Positions 20,037 through 28,936 are shown, numbered from the stretch's first letter. The stretch is DNA of 64,000 nucleotides from Albidovulum sediminis (GCF_025380365.1 NZ_JAOCQF010000001.1:1054001-1118000); one strand, 5' to 3'. The notes: a model not told the origin generated them from the letters alone. A program made the numbers and translations.

Positions 20037-21389
20037 TCAATGACGCGTTGACACCGCCAGCCGGATGCCGTCGCGGGCGCGCACCGTCAGATGCGCCACC
20101 GGCACCGGCGGCGGACCGTCGGCGGCAAAGCGGAAGCGGCGCAGCAGGCTTGCCAGGATCAGCGGCCCCTCGACCATGGCAAATCCCGCGCCAGTGCAGA
20201 CGCGGGGGCCGGCCGAAAACGGGAAGAAGGCCACGCGGGCAGAGGCGCGGCCGGCCTCGTCCTGCCAGCGGCCCGGGTCGAAGTCGTCGGGCCGGTCCCA
20301 GAGCCGTTCATGGCGGTGGACATGCCAGGGCGACAGCACGATCTGCGCCCCCTGCCCCACCTCGCGGTCGCGGAACGTGTGCGGGCACGCCGCCTCGCGC
20401 ACCATCATCGGCACCGGCGGATAGAGGCGGAGCGCCTCGCGGAAGCAGTCGCGGACAAAGCCCAGGCGGGCGATGTCGGAAAAGCCGGGAACCTCGGGCA
20501 GCGCGCGGGCCTCTGCCGCCGCGCGGTCTTGCAACTCGGGGTGAGTGGCCAGCAGGTAAAGCGTCCAGGCAAGTGCGGAGGCCGAGGTCTCGTGCCCGGC
20601 CAGGAAGAAGATCGCCACCTGGTCGACCATCTCGGCGGCGCTGAAGGTCTCGCCCGTGGCCGGGTCCTTCGTCGTCATGATCTTGGTGGCAAGGTCGTCG
20701 GGCGCCGTCCCCGCGCGGACCGCCGCCATCCGATCTTCGGTCAGGCGGGTGATGAGGCGGCGGATGTCGCGGGCGGCGGCGCGGGTGCGGGCGCGGTGCA
20801 GGCGCGGCATCCAGCGGGGCAGCGGGATGAAGGCGGCAAGGTTCAGGAGCGGTTGGCTGCGCTGGTAGTCGCGGAACCGGTCGAAGACGGCGCGCGCCAC
20901 CTCATGCCCGATCGGGATGGAGAAGAGCGTGCGGAAGATCACGTCGGCGGCGGCGTGGCTCATCGCCTCCTCTACCTCGACGACCTGCCCCGCCTGCCCG
21001 GCCATCCGCGCCGCCGACGCCTCGGCCGCGGCCAGCATCGCCGGGAAGGTGTCGCGCAGGCGACCGCCCTCGAACGCGGGGTCGATGATCCGGCGCTGGC
21101 GCCGCCACTCCTCGCCGTTGGTCAGGAACACCGAGCGGCCGAGCAGCGGGCGCAACCCCTCGGCCACGCGCAGCGATTTGGGGAAGTCGGCCGGGCACTC
21201 CTTCAGCACCCGGTCGATCAGCGCCGGGTCATTGCAGAGGTAGGAGCGGAAGAAGGGCGTGCGGAACTCCGCCATCCAGGCGCGGTAGAGCTTGGCGGGC
21301 TGCGCAGAGAGGATGTCGGCCCGGAACAGGCGCAGGTAGCGCCAGAGCGACACGCGGTCGGGGCGCGCGGCCGGCTTCGGCGGGGTCAT
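20037..21389 (-). CDS. cytochrome P450
   Basis: The 450-residue protein has the I-helix oxygen-binding motif FFLAGHETSAS (around 258-268), the ExxR pair in CFREALRLYPP, and the heme-binding loop FSAGPRVCTGAGF with the axial cysteine near residue 398. It is soluble-type without an N-terminal membrane anchor. P450s insert oxygen into fatty or other lipophilic substrates; the substrate is unknown. The start at 21,389 overlaps the stop of a membrane hydrolase gene (ATGA), which suggests a shared pathway. Confidence 0.93.
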   Translation of the reverse strand: MTPPKPAARPDRVSLWRYLRLFRADILSAQPAKLYRAWMAEFRTPFFRSYLCNDPALIDRVLKECPADFPKSLRVAEGLRPLLGRSVFLTNGEEWRRQRRIIDPAFEGGRLRDTFPAMLAAAEASAARMAGQAGQVVEVEEAMSHAAADVIFRTLFSIPIGHEVARAVFDRFRDYQRSQPLLNLAAFIPLPRWMPRLHRARTRAAARDIRRLITRLTEDRMAAVRAGTAPDDLATKIMTTKDPATGETFSAAEMVDQVAIFFLAGHETSASALAWTLYLLATHPELQDRAAAEARALPEVPGFSDIARLGFVRDCFREALRLYPPVPMMVREAACPHTFRDREVGQGAQIVLSPWHVHRHERLWDRPDDFDPGRWQDEAGRASARVAFFPFSAGPRVCTGAGFAMVEGPLILASLLRRFRFAADGPPPVPVAHLTVRARDGIRLAVSTRH

Positions 21390-22621
21390 GCCGCTTCCCC
21401 GTAGGCGACGATGGCGCGCTCGATCCGGCTTTGCGACGGCGCGCGGCCGGCAAAGCGCGCGGCAAGTGTCAAGGGCCCCGCGGTGATGCGGAAGTAGTCG
21501 TAGTCGCCCGGCCGGTCGAAGGCGCAGAGATACTGGAAATGCAGCCGGAAGAAGCGCCAGCGGAGCCGCCGCCAGCGTTCGGGGCTCAGCGTCCGGGTGA
21601 AGGCCGCGGACAGGACGAGCGGCCAGCGCTTCTCCGCCCCCGCGGCGCCGACGACCGCCACCGGATCGCAAAGCGCGAAGGTGCAGCCGTCGCCCGGTGC
21701 GGTCACGTCGACCCAGGTCAGCTCGTCCCGGCCGGAGAGGTAGCGCAGGTCGCGCCGGAGCCGCGCGGCGCCCGGCAGGACCGCCACCATCGGCACCACC
21801 TGCCCGAGCGTCAGGAGCGAGAGCGCCGGCCCGCCCCCCGCAGGCACCCTGCCCCCGCGGATCAGGTCGGCGAGCACCGAGACCGCCAGATGCGCGCCCG
21901 AGGAATGGCCGACGACCAGCACCTCGTCCGTCCCCTCCTCGGTAAGGGCAGCGGCGATGCGGGCCTGGAACTCCGCCAGCCGCCCCTCGAGCGCGGGCGG
22001 ATAGGCGCCCCGGCCGAGCGCCGAAAAGGCGTAGTCGTGCATGAGGTAGTAGGCGAAGAGGCGCCGGTCCCAGCGCCGGAACAGCGCGAGGATCGCCCAG
22101 GCGATGGCGCCGGCCGACACGAGCGCCCCAAGGCCCGCGATCCAAGAACCCAAGGGGGCGGCAAGCGCCTGCAGGACGAGGAAACCGCCAAGGGCCGCCG
22201 CGCCGGCCACGACCGCCTGAAGCAGCAAAAGCGCGATCGGGTAAAGCGCCGCGATCATCGGCCCCTTCCTGAGCCGCAGAAGCCGGAAGAAGGCCCCGCC
22301 CGACAGGTAGACCCAGGCGGTGCGCGCCGCCTGCACATAGGTCGCCGCGATCGAGCCGCCCATCGAGCGGCGCACGATGTCGTCCCAGACCAGAATCTCG
22401 ACCTCGGCGCGGCTCTCGGCCCCGCCCTCGCGCAGCGTCGCCTGCCAGCGCGCGGCCTGTCCGGGCAGGCCGGCCACCGCAAGATCATAGCCCGAGATGG
22501 CGGCCTGTGCCGCGCCTTCGCTGCGGTAAAGCTCGCGGTAGCGGCGGGGCGGAAACGGATCGTAGCCGGGGATGTAGAACACCCGCCGGACCCGGACCCT
22601 ATCCCTGCCGCCTGCCTGCAT
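21386..22621 (-). CDS. membrane-associated serine hydrolase (alpha/beta fold)
   Basis: The 411-residue protein begins with RRVFYIPGYDPFPPRRYRELYR, in which the HG-like IPGYDP resembles a lipase start. Two hydrophobic spans follow around residues 115-165. The nucleophile elbow VVGHSSGAHLAVSVL sits near 240, with a conserved aspartate in WVDVTAPGD. It is upstream of and coupled to the P450 gene. I prefer the ATG at 22,621 because the only longer start is an unsupported TTG. A lipid or ester substrate at the membrane is likely but unproven. Confidence 0.75.
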   Translation of the reverse strand: MQAGGRDRVRVRRVFYIPGYDPFPPRRYRELYRSEGAAQAAISGYDLAVAGLPGQAARWQATLREGGAESRAEVEILVWDDIVRRSMGGSIAATYVQAARTAWVYLSGGAFFRLLRLRKGPMIAALYPIALLLLQAVVAGAAALGGFLVLQALAAPLGSWIAGLGALVSAGAIAWAILALFRRWDRRLFAYYLMHDYAFSALGRGAYPPALEGRLAEFQARIAAALTEEGTDEVLVVGHSSGAHLAVSVLADLIRGGRVPAGGGPALSLLTLGQVVPMVAVLPGAARLRRDLRYLSGRDELTWVDVTAPGDGCTFALCDPVAVVGAAGAEKRWPLVLSAAFTRTLSPERWRRLRWRFFRLHFQYLCAFDRPGDYDYFRITAGPLTLAARFAGRAPSQSRIERAIVAYGEAA

Positions 22622-22694
22622 CGCACCCTGCTGTTCGTGCCGCCGCGATGCTAGCGGCAAATGCCGGCCAAATTAAGGGCGGCGTGCGCCGCCG

Positions 22695-23534
22695 TCACAG
22701 ATCCTGCCCGCCCAGTTGCCGGGCCGCCGCAACCCCCAGTTCGCGGGACACACCGGTGAAGACGCGGTCGAAGGCCGCGAACAGCGCCCGGTTCAGATCC
22801 TGCCCCGCCTTGGTGTCGTAGAAGGCGATGTAGCGGTCAAGCTCCGCATCGTCGAGCGGCGCGTAGGAGGTGGCGAGGTAAGAATAAAGCCAGGTCTCGG
22901 TCTCAGCGCGGATGTCAGATTCCTGCGCCCAGACCTGGCCCAGGATCTCCTCCTCGGTCAGAGATTCGGGCATCGCGCCCCCCTCGGCAAGGCCGTGGTA
23001 GAAGGCCAGGCTGCCGTTCAGCGCGTTGGCGACGTTCGACTCCAGCAGGTCAGCCGAGGTGATGAACGCCTCGATCCGGGCGAGCCTTGGCGCGTCCTCC
23101 GCCCGCAGGCCCTCGACCTCGGCCTCGGCCGCCTCGCGCACGCTGTCGTCGAGGAAGGCCCGGCGCGCGGCAATCTCGAGGCCGACGACGCGCGCGCCCT
23201 CGGCGCTGGTCAGGTAGTCCACCATGGCGCCGGTGTCGGCGCCCTCAAGCTCCGAGCCGAGCGTGTCGAGAAAGGCCGGATACATGCGCCCGACATCGTA
23301 GATCGCCGAAACCTCGGCCCGCCAGCGCGCATTGCCCGCGCCCCCGAACAGGTCTTCGGCGAGCGCGTCGCCATAGGCGATCCCCTCCTCCCGCATGATC
23401 GAGAAAAGCTCCGGCAGCGCCAGCGCCTCGGCCAGGGCAGCGTCGGCAGCCTGGGCACCGGCCGACCTGGCGCCGAACGGGGCTGCGCAGAGCGCAAGCA
23501 GCAGTGCAAGCGGAAGCAGTACGCGTTGATACAT
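22695..23534 (-). CDS. DUF2059-family periplasmic protein
   Basis: The 279-residue protein has a signal peptide (MYQRVLLPLALLLALCAAPFGARSAGAQA, likely cut after AQA around residue 28). The rest is acidic and helical, with the DUF2059-type segment LDDAELDRYIAFYDTKAGQDLNRALFAAF near the C-terminus. Proteins with this domain are secreted and of unknown function. It is a single gene; downstream is the P450 cluster and upstream the tRNA-Ser. Confidence 0.8.
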   Translation of the reverse strand: MYQRVLLPLALLLALCAAPFGARSAGAQAADAALAEALALPELFSIMREEGIAYGDALAEDLFGGAGNARWRAEVSAIYDVGRMYPAFLDTLGSELEGADTGAMVDYLTSAEGARVVGLEIAARRAFLDDSVREAAEAEVEGLRAEDAPRLARIEAFITSADLLESNVANALNGSLAFYHGLAEGGAMPESLTEEEILGQVWAQESDIRAETETWLYSYLATSYAPLDDAELDRYIAFYDTKAGQDLNRALFAAFDRVFTGVSRELGVAAARQLGGQDL

Positions 23535-23755
23535 GTCGCAGGTTTCCCGATGGTGCCCTTCACCTAGTCCCTGCCCGCGCCACCCTCAAGGTCAAAGGCG
23601 GCGCGGGCCGAAAAAAACGCCCCCGCGCCGGCCCGGCAGGCAACAGCGGCGCCGGTGACGCGCAGGCCGCCAAAATCATGCGCCGGCCGCGATTTACGTA
23701 TTGCGCTGCCCGAACGGGCCGGATAAACCCCGCCCTCACAACGACCCCCAAGCGC

Positions 23756-23846
<91 letters not shown>

Positions 23847-23938
23847 CCACCCTAAGCGATTGATTTTTCAGGGTTTTTAGCGCGATGTCCACCGGCTCGT
23901 TGTCCAGATTGGACCACAAAGAGACCGACAAGGACGAC

Positions 23939-25324
23939 ATGCGCTACCTCGTGCAGCCTCGCGGACCCGGGAAGAGCTGGGTGTTTCGTATGCTCACCCC
24001 GCCCGATCTCATCGGCCTCCCCAACCCGTGGGACGGCAAGCCGCTGGGGAAGGAAATCAAGAAGGGACTAGCTACCCGCCACCTGCCGGAAGCTCGCAAG
24101 CGCCGTGACATCGCGCTGGGAGACATTCGCAGGCTCCAGCGGCAACTCAGCAACGACGATGCTTGGTCGCTTCAATCAGCTATGGCTTGGCGTGAGATGA
24201 CCGAGGAAGCCCAGCGTAGGCAGGACGGGGAAGACATCGTCGAGGGCTACGATCTGGTGTTGAACGACAGGGTCGAGCAGGCAGCAAGCCAAGGTGTCCC
24301 GTCAGCCACGGTGAAACGCTTCATCCGCATTGCTTCGGGCAAGGGCTACCTTCTTACTCTAGCCCATGAGCAATACGTAGACGCCCGCCGCCCCGGCAAT
24401 CCCTACGGCTACAGCCCGCTCAAGCGGACAACTGTCATGAACCTCGACACGGCGATGAAGCATCTTCGCGCCTTCCTATCGGATGACGCCAATACCGCCT
24501 GCATGGAAGACGTCACCCCTGACCTAGCCCGCAGCTTTCGCGACACATACCTCCCCTCCCTGCAAAAACACCGCAGCCCCGAGGGCCTTTCTGCTAAGAC
24601 CGTGGCCAAGAATGTGACCCTGCTCAAAATGATGTGGGTCTGGGCTGCCGAGAGTGGCCGTCTTCCGAAGAAGCATCGCAACCCGTGGGACTTCCCGAAA
24701 GGGATCAGCCGCACGACCAACAGCCAGACAAAGGCCCGCGAGGACTACAGGCCGGAAGAGACCGTCAAACTCCTCAAGGCAACGGAACGCGGTTCAAGGC
24801 AGGGTGATGTAGTGCGCCTTGCTATCGCTACAGGCTGCCGCGCAGACGAAATAGCTACCATCAGCATCAAAGACATCAAGGGAGACGGCGTCGGCTTCTA
24901 CCTTGCGCACGGCAAGAGCAAGAACGCCCTCCGGTTCATTCCCGTCGTAGGGGCCGCCAGAACGCTCCTACAGGCCCGCGTAGCGGCTCATGGTTCATCC
25001 GGCAGGGTCTTCCCCGAATGGCCCATCAGACCCGCCTCTGGGAAGGCTGCAGCGGTCTCCCAGTGGTTCACCCGCTTCCGCCGCGAGGTTCTCGGGGTAG
25101 AGACCGACAAGCGCCTCGCTCTTCACTCAACCCGCCACACATGGCGCACTGTCGCCCGCCGTGCTGGCGTCAGAGAAGCCGACATCAACGACCTTGGCGG
25201 CTGGGCAGGACAACGCACGTCCAGCTCCGTGTATGACCACGGTCTACTTGAGGACCAGTTGGAAGCAGCACAACAGAAGGTATGGGATGAGCTGCAGCGG
25301 GCAGGATACCTGGAAGGGTTCTGA
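23939..25324 (+). CDS. tyrosine-recombinase integrase
   Basis: The 461-residue integrase has a phage-type catalytic domain with the Arg in ATGCRADEI, the His-x-x-Arg pair in LHSTRHTWRT, the GGWAGQ segment and the nucleophile tyrosine in SSSVYDHGLL. The middle part (LDTAMKHLRAFLSD, TVAKNVTLLKMMWVWAAESGRLPKK) is the core-binding SAM-like domain. I use the ATG at 23,939 (MRYLVQPRGPGKSW) with an AAGGA site; an ATG at 23,885 is the longer option. It sits beside tRNA-Ser and should catalyse integration at the 18-bp repeat. Confidence 0.92.
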   Translation: MRYLVQPRGPGKSWVFRMLTPPDLIGLPNPWDGKPLGKEIKKGLATRHLPEARKRRDIALGDIRRLQRQLSNDDAWSLQSAMAWREMTEEAQRRQDGEDIVEGYDLVLNDRVEQAASQGVPSATVKRFIRIASGKGYLLTLAHEQYVDARRPGNPYGYSPLKRTTVMNLDTAMKHLRAFLSDDANTACMEDVTPDLARSFRDTYLPSLQKHRSPEGLSAKTVAKNVTLLKMMWVWAAESGRLPKKHRNPWDFPKGISRTTNSQTKAREDYRPEETVKLLKATERGSRQGDVVRLAIATGCRADEIATISIKDIKGDGVGFYLAHGKSKNALRFIPVVGAARTLLQARVAAHGSSGRVFPEWPIRPASGKAAAVSQWFTRFRREVLGVETDKRLALHSTRHTWRTVARRAGVREADINDLGGWAGQRTSSSVYDHGLLEDQLEAAQQKVWDELQRAGYLEGF

Positions 25325-25331
25325 GGGATGG

Positions 25332-26087
25332 ATGGAAGTTGACACCCCGCTCACCCCACCTGATCATCTGCGCATGAAAGAACGCATCCTCAGCGAGATC
25401 AGACGCCTAGCGGCGGAGAACGGAGGCAAGGCACCGGGACAACGCTTCTTTGAGCAGGAGACCGGCATCAAGAGAGGCCAGTGGCGAGGTAAACTCTGGA
25501 TCGCTTGGAGTGATGCCATCGCGGAGGCAGGGCTTGCGCCCAACGAAGTGACTGCAGAACTCGACGCAGGGCGTGTCTTGGATTGCTTCGAGGAGGCCTG
25601 CCGTCACTTTCAACGCCCGCCCACTTGGGCTGAGTGGCAGTTCTTCGCCCGCCAACAGACTGATTTCGTAGGGGTCCACTCATTCCGACGCGTCTTCGGC
25701 GACGCCTTCGGTGCAGTTGTGGCTCTGCGCGAAAGAGCAGTGGAGCGTGGAGACACTGAGCTTCTTTCCATCTTGCCGGAAGCCGCAGCCTCTCCGACTA
25801 CAAACGATCTTGCGGCATCATTCGTCGGGGCGGAAGGCTGGGTCTACCTCCTCCAATCCGGGGTTCACTTCAAGGTAGGCCGAAGTGACGAGCTAGAGAA
25901 GCGTGTGAAGCAAATCAGCATCGCTCTGCCTGAGAGGGTCGTGATGGTCCACGCCATCAGGACCGACGACCCGCCCGGTATTGAGGCCTACTGGCACCGC
26001 CGCTTTGCCAGCCGACGCGCCAACGGTGAATGGTTCAAGCTCTCCCCCGATGACTTGAAGGCCTTCAAGCGCCGCAAGTTTCAGTGA
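25332..26087 (+). CDS. T5orf172/GIY-YIG nuclease with HNR-like N-terminal repeats
   Basis: This 251-residue protein ends with a T5orf172-type GIY-YIG domain (residues 168-245): GWVYLLQSGVHFKVGRSDELEKR, the IRTDDPPGIEAYWHRRFASRR block and GEWFKLSPDDL. The Tyr, the Arg of VGRS and the Glu of IEAYWH match the nuclease core. Residues 18-68 and 82-135 look like two homing-endonuclease-associated repeats (PTWAEWQFFARQ, FRRVFGDAFGAVVALRERA), likely DNA-binding. It starts eight bases after the integrase stop. It may be a selfish endonuclease or a defence nuclease. Confidence 0.78.
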   Translation: MEVDTPLTPPDHLRMKERILSEIRRLAAENGGKAPGQRFFEQETGIKRGQWRGKLWIAWSDAIAEAGLAPNEVTAELDAGRVLDCFEEACRHFQRPPTWAEWQFFARQQTDFVGVHSFRRVFGDAFGAVVALRERAVERGDTELLSILPEAAASPTTNDLAASFVGAEGWVYLLQSGVHFKVGRSDELEKRVKQISIALPERVVMVHAIRTDDPPGIEAYWHRRFASRRANGEWFKLSPDDLKAFKRRKFQ

Positions 26088-26115
26088 CCAGCACAACTTG
26101 GATGTTGAACCAGGC

Positions 26116-26661
26116 TCACGAGTTCTCAAGCACTCGGTAGACGGATGTCCTCGCGATCCCAAGCTTGCGGGCGATCTCAGTGGCTCCCAGACCCTCCACC
26201 TCATGCATCCGCCGAACTTCTGCAGGGTCGATGGTAGGCTTCCTGCCTTTGTAGACCCCCTCAGCTTTGGCCTTGGCTATCCCCTCCATCTGCCGCTCCC
26301 TGCGGAGGTTGGTCTCGAACTCAGCGAAGACCCCCAGCATCTGGAAGAACGCCTTCCCCGCCGCGTTGCTTGTGTCTACAGGCTGCTCCGTCGCCATCAG
26401 TGATACCCCCTTGGCTTGGAGCTGACGGGCGATCGACGACAAATCCTCAAGGGAACGGGCCAAGCGATCAAGCCGCGTGACTACCAGCACGTCGCCTCCC
26501 CGCATGAACTCCAGCAATGTCTTCAGTTCATCCCTACCGGCAAGCTTGGTGCCGCTACGCTTCTCCTCCCTCACCACGTCGCAGCCAGCAGCCAGCAGCT
26601 TCTCACGCTGGAGGGTCAGGTCTTGGTCATCGGTCGAGACGCGGGCGTATCCATACTTCAT
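26116..26661 (-). CDS. serine recombinase (resolvase/invertase family)
   Basis: The 181-residue protein begins MKYGYARVSTDDQDLTLQ with the catalytic serine at residue 9 (YARVS), has the RLDRLARS motif and the ends with a Hin-type helix-turn-helix (ATEIARKLGIARTSVYRVLEN). This is a full-length small serine recombinase able to invert or resolve DNA. An AAGGA site precedes the ATG at 26,661. It converges with the nuclease gene. It may resolve element dimers or invert a segment, but no paired crossover sites were identified. Confidence 0.9.
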   Translation of the reverse strand: MKYGYARVSTDDQDLTLQREKLLAAGCDVVREEKRSGTKLAGRDELKTLLEFMRGGDVLVVTRLDRLARSLEDLSSIARQLQAKGVSLMATEQPVDTSNAAGKAFFQMLGVFAEFETNLRRERQMEGIAKAKAEGVYKGRKPTIDPAEVRRMHEVEGLGATEIARKLGIARTSVYRVLENS

Positions 26662-27238
26662 AGCAGTGTCCTTTTTGGGTCTAGACCCTTGATTGATACT
26701 GTTCCGAAATGCCGAAGTCAACCCTAATAGAACACCGAAAGTGTCTCATGCCGGTGACGCTCTGGGGTATACCCAAAGGGAACAGGCTGGCGAGACAAAA
26801 GGATCGGGTGGACAGAGGAAGATGGATGCGGTATAGGCTAAGGCACTGGAACCTATGCCACTTTGCATCGGTAGCTGGTGCGCCCCGATCATGAATGGAC
26901 GCTCACCATGCGCTGCTACGACCTCCCTCTTCCTCTCCTCTGCAACCTCTCGCTGGTGGTTACCCCCTCCGCTCCCCTTGTCAGCCCCCGCTGTGCTGTT
27001 GAAGGTGGTGAGCTGGTGGTTCGGTTTGGTCGCCTCACCCTTTTCCTCACCCCGTGGAAGCTTCACTGCAACCAGCCGAGGGGATGACGACCGAGGCGCT
27101 GGGTTGGTGATGCTTCCCGCCCAGCCCTACCCAAAGACAAGAAGACCCCGCCGCCACCCAACCCCCGGTAATGGGGGAAGGATCGCTACAGCCTACTATC
27201 GGTGAGGCGTTCAGAAATGCGACCCGAAAACATCGCGG
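26662..27238. other. element segment without convincing gene
   Basis: Open frames cross this 577-base stretch on both strands but none shows a recognisable domain, a good start or protein-like composition over its full length. The best is a minus-strand frame starting at 27,066 (MKLPRGEEKGEATKPNHQL) whose C-terminal half does not look like protein. The stretch may hold the promoter of the serine recombinase and element regulatory DNA. Confidence 0.4.
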
Positions 27239-27397
27239 CTACGACTTCAGCTTGCCCACGTGATAGCCGAGGATCAGGCCAGACACCCCGGTCACAATCG
27301 CGCCGGGCCAGCCTCCAACATCAGCCATGTGCAGACCGTAGAGGCCAGCCAACGCAGCCAGGAACAGAAACAGACCCGTCCAATCATCCTTGGTCAT
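27239..27397 (-). CDS. 52-residue membrane protein
   Basis: A 53-codon frame encodes MTKDDWTGLFLFLAALAG at the start, then two hydrophobic segments (residues 8-23 and 33-46) separated by HMADVGGWPG, and ends GYHVGKLKS. The pattern resembles tiny phage holin-like or peptide membrane proteins, but no family can be named. It is 49 bases downstream of the ParB-like gene, in the same orientation, and would be easy to miss because of its length. Confidence 0.55.
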   Translation of the reverse strand: MTKDDWTGLFLFLAALAGLYGLHMADVGGWPGAIVTGVSGLILGYHVGKLKS

Positions 27398-27446
27398 CTA
27401 CAGCCCGCCTTGCCGAAACACAGGCGCATGAAAGCATCTAACCCAC

Positions 27447-28208
27447 TCAAAAGAAAGCGTCTTCTTCATCGTCTGCACGGGTGTAGCCCAAGTGATCAAT
27501 GACGCTGGGTAGAAGTCTTCCGCCGCACCTGTCCAGAAGCTCAGCCGCCGCTTCTGGTGATCGCCGAATGAGGTCAGTGAGTGCCGCCCCGTATTGGCGA
27601 TGCGCTTTGTTCACCAGCCCCTGCCGCCATTCGTCCCGCTGCTCTTCCGTCCACTCCTGCCGGTCATCGCCCTTGTGCATCGTTTGCGCCTCCCACCACG
27701 TTCTAGGGGCATCCTCTCCCCGCTCCGCCAGTTCCCGCCGAACCCGCCGCATCTGGGCAACCGTCCCATCAGAGAGGCCACAGGCAGCCACCACTGCGGC
27801 CTTCGATTGCTCTCCTTCGACCGTCAACCGCCATGCCCAGTTGGCGCGGTCGTCATAGGTCAGCGGAAGTCTTGCCTTGGCGTTGTCCTGTATGGGGATG
27901 AGAAGCGCGGTTCTCGCATCGCAGCGATAGACGAGAGCGTGTATGTGCCTGGCCTTGCCGTGGCGTCGGTGTGCCTCCAGCCGGTGGTGACCATCCGCTA
28001 CCGTGAGCTTCCCTGTGTCGGGGTCTTCCCAGAGCGCCAGCGGGTCGAACTCGCTTCCATGCTTCAGCACGTCCAACAGGGTGGAAACGTGGGCTTCATT
28101 CAGCCCTCCGCCCCTTGGTTGGAAGGTGTCTTCGTCCGTCAGAACACGCTCAATCGGCACCTTGCGCGGCGCTGGGCGGGGCAGACCGCCTTTCTTCTTC
28201 GTTGTCAT
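27447..28208 (-). CDS. ParB/Srx-superfamily nuclease-like protein
   Basis: The 253-residue protein has the ParB/sulfiredoxin nuclease-fold signature LTVADGHHRLEAHRRHGKARHIHALV (around residues 70-95). The central part is helical with a possible HTH (SKAAVVAACGLSDGTVAQMRRVRREL). Phage and island ParB-like proteins of this shape act as partition-like or regulatory factors, and some are nucleases or NTP-dependent. No partner ParA is present. It lies near attR, opposite in orientation to the integrase, with the 52-residue protein behind it. Confidence 0.75.
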   Translation of the reverse strand: MTTKKKGGLPRPAPRKVPIERVLTDEDTFQPRGGGLNEAHVSTLLDVLKHGSEFDPLALWEDPDTGKLTVADGHHRLEAHRRHGKARHIHALVYRCDARTALLIPIQDNAKARLPLTYDDRANWAWRLTVEGEQSKAAVVAACGLSDGTVAQMRRVRRELAERGEDAPRTWWEAQTMHKGDDRQEWTEEQRDEWRQGLVNKAHRQYGAALTDLIRRSPEAAAELLDRCGGRLLPSVIDHLGYTRADDEEDAFF

Positions 28209-28531
28209 GGGCTTACCGTCGTTTCAGGAGACCGAGCGGGTATGCATTTGCACCCACCAAGGCTTGCATAGCCAAGCCGCCGCTCCTGCTACTGGCTTTG
28301 GCTATCGGCCTGCTCTTCTAATGGTGGGCCACAACCCCCCACCCCCTCACAGTGTCCCTGCCCCACCTTCACCACACGGACTACCTGATGCTGATCGCGC
28401 GGCTTGCGGCCTTCACGCCCCTCGCGTAAGCTGTTGTCCAAGTGAGACAACAGGCAGAATGGACAACAGGCCGTCGCTTTTATCCTGCAAGATCATAGCC
28501 TTATCGGTGTGCGCTCAGGGTTGGCGTAGTC
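28209..28531. other. 323-base stretch between ParB-like gene and attR
   Basis: No convincing gene is seen; the only named feature is the set of 28,431-28,469 half-sites listed separately. The stretch should hold the promoter of the ParB-like gene. Confidence 0.4.
28431..28469. repeat. cluster of CTGTTGTC half-sites near attR
   Basis: CTGTTGTCCA (28,431-28,440) is followed by inverted copies GACAACAG (28,446-28,453) and TGGACAACAG (28,460-28,469), giving one forward and two reverse half-sites. A matching GTTGTCCA also occurs at 23,899-23,906 near attL. This looks like integrase or excisionase arm-type binding sites, but binding is unproven. Confidence 0.5.
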
Positions 28532-28549
28532 TCCCACCCTCTCCGCCAC
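28532..28549 (+). repeat. attR: second 18-bp att copy
   Basis: TCCCACCCTCTCCGCCAC repeats the tRNA 3' end in the same orientation; the base that follows (A) differs from the attL flank (C), so the identity ends at 18 bases. Confidence 0.85.
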
Positions 28550-28573
28550 ATTCAGTTGCCGAATCCGTCCAGG

Positions 28574-28596
28574 GGCCCCGATTGGGGCCTTTTTTC
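28574..28596 (+). terminator. hairpin with T run, probable displaced tRNA-Ser terminator
   Basis: GGCCCC (28,574-28,579) pairs with GGGGCC (28,584-28,589) around GATT, followed by six T. It lies 24 bases after attR, the distance expected for the terminator of the tRNA gene before the element inserted. Confidence 0.75.
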
Positions 28597-28756
28597 TTTT
28601 TGTTTCAAAGGGCGTTGGCCAAGCTATCCGCCCTTCGGAGACTGGACGCTTGACGCAGAACGGGTCTCCGAATGGCCTGCGTCTCTCTTCGAGCGCCCCT
28701 CGACGGTCACGGGGCGGCGTTAAACATCCGCGTCTTTCCAATGGGTTGCCGCGTTC

Positions 28757-28927
28757 ATGGGTTCGCCCCGTTCGCGAGATAATCCGGTGACGGAGACTGA
28801 CACGAAGGCGCAGGGCGGTCAGAAAGACGCCTCCGTGGTGGCCGATCCCCAAGTCCGGCGGAAGCGTCCGAAGCGAGACAGGACCCTGCCGGAAGTCTCT
28901 GATGACAAACAGACTTCGCGCCCATAG
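28757..28927 (+). pseudogene. possible IS3-type OrfA N-terminal remnant
   Basis: A 56-codon frame (MGSPRSRDNPVTETDTKAQG, then GGQKDASVVADPQVRRKRPKR) resembles the N-terminal end of IS3-family OrfA proteins, which often read as a short preamble with ASVV-DPEV before the helix-turn-helix. It stops before any HTH. Evidence is only by eye on a short sequence, so this is tentative. Confidence 0.3.
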
Positions 28928-28936
28928 CCTGGCGCA

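Noticed and set aside
26746..27066. 106-residue minus-strand frame in the tRNA-Ser element
   Set aside because: Its first half is plausible, but the second half reads like non-coding sequence and there is no clear ribosome site.
28241..28275. Nine-codon frame starting at an ATG after AGGAGA in front of attR
   Set aside because: It ends at once (MHLHPPRLA) and lacks any sign of function.
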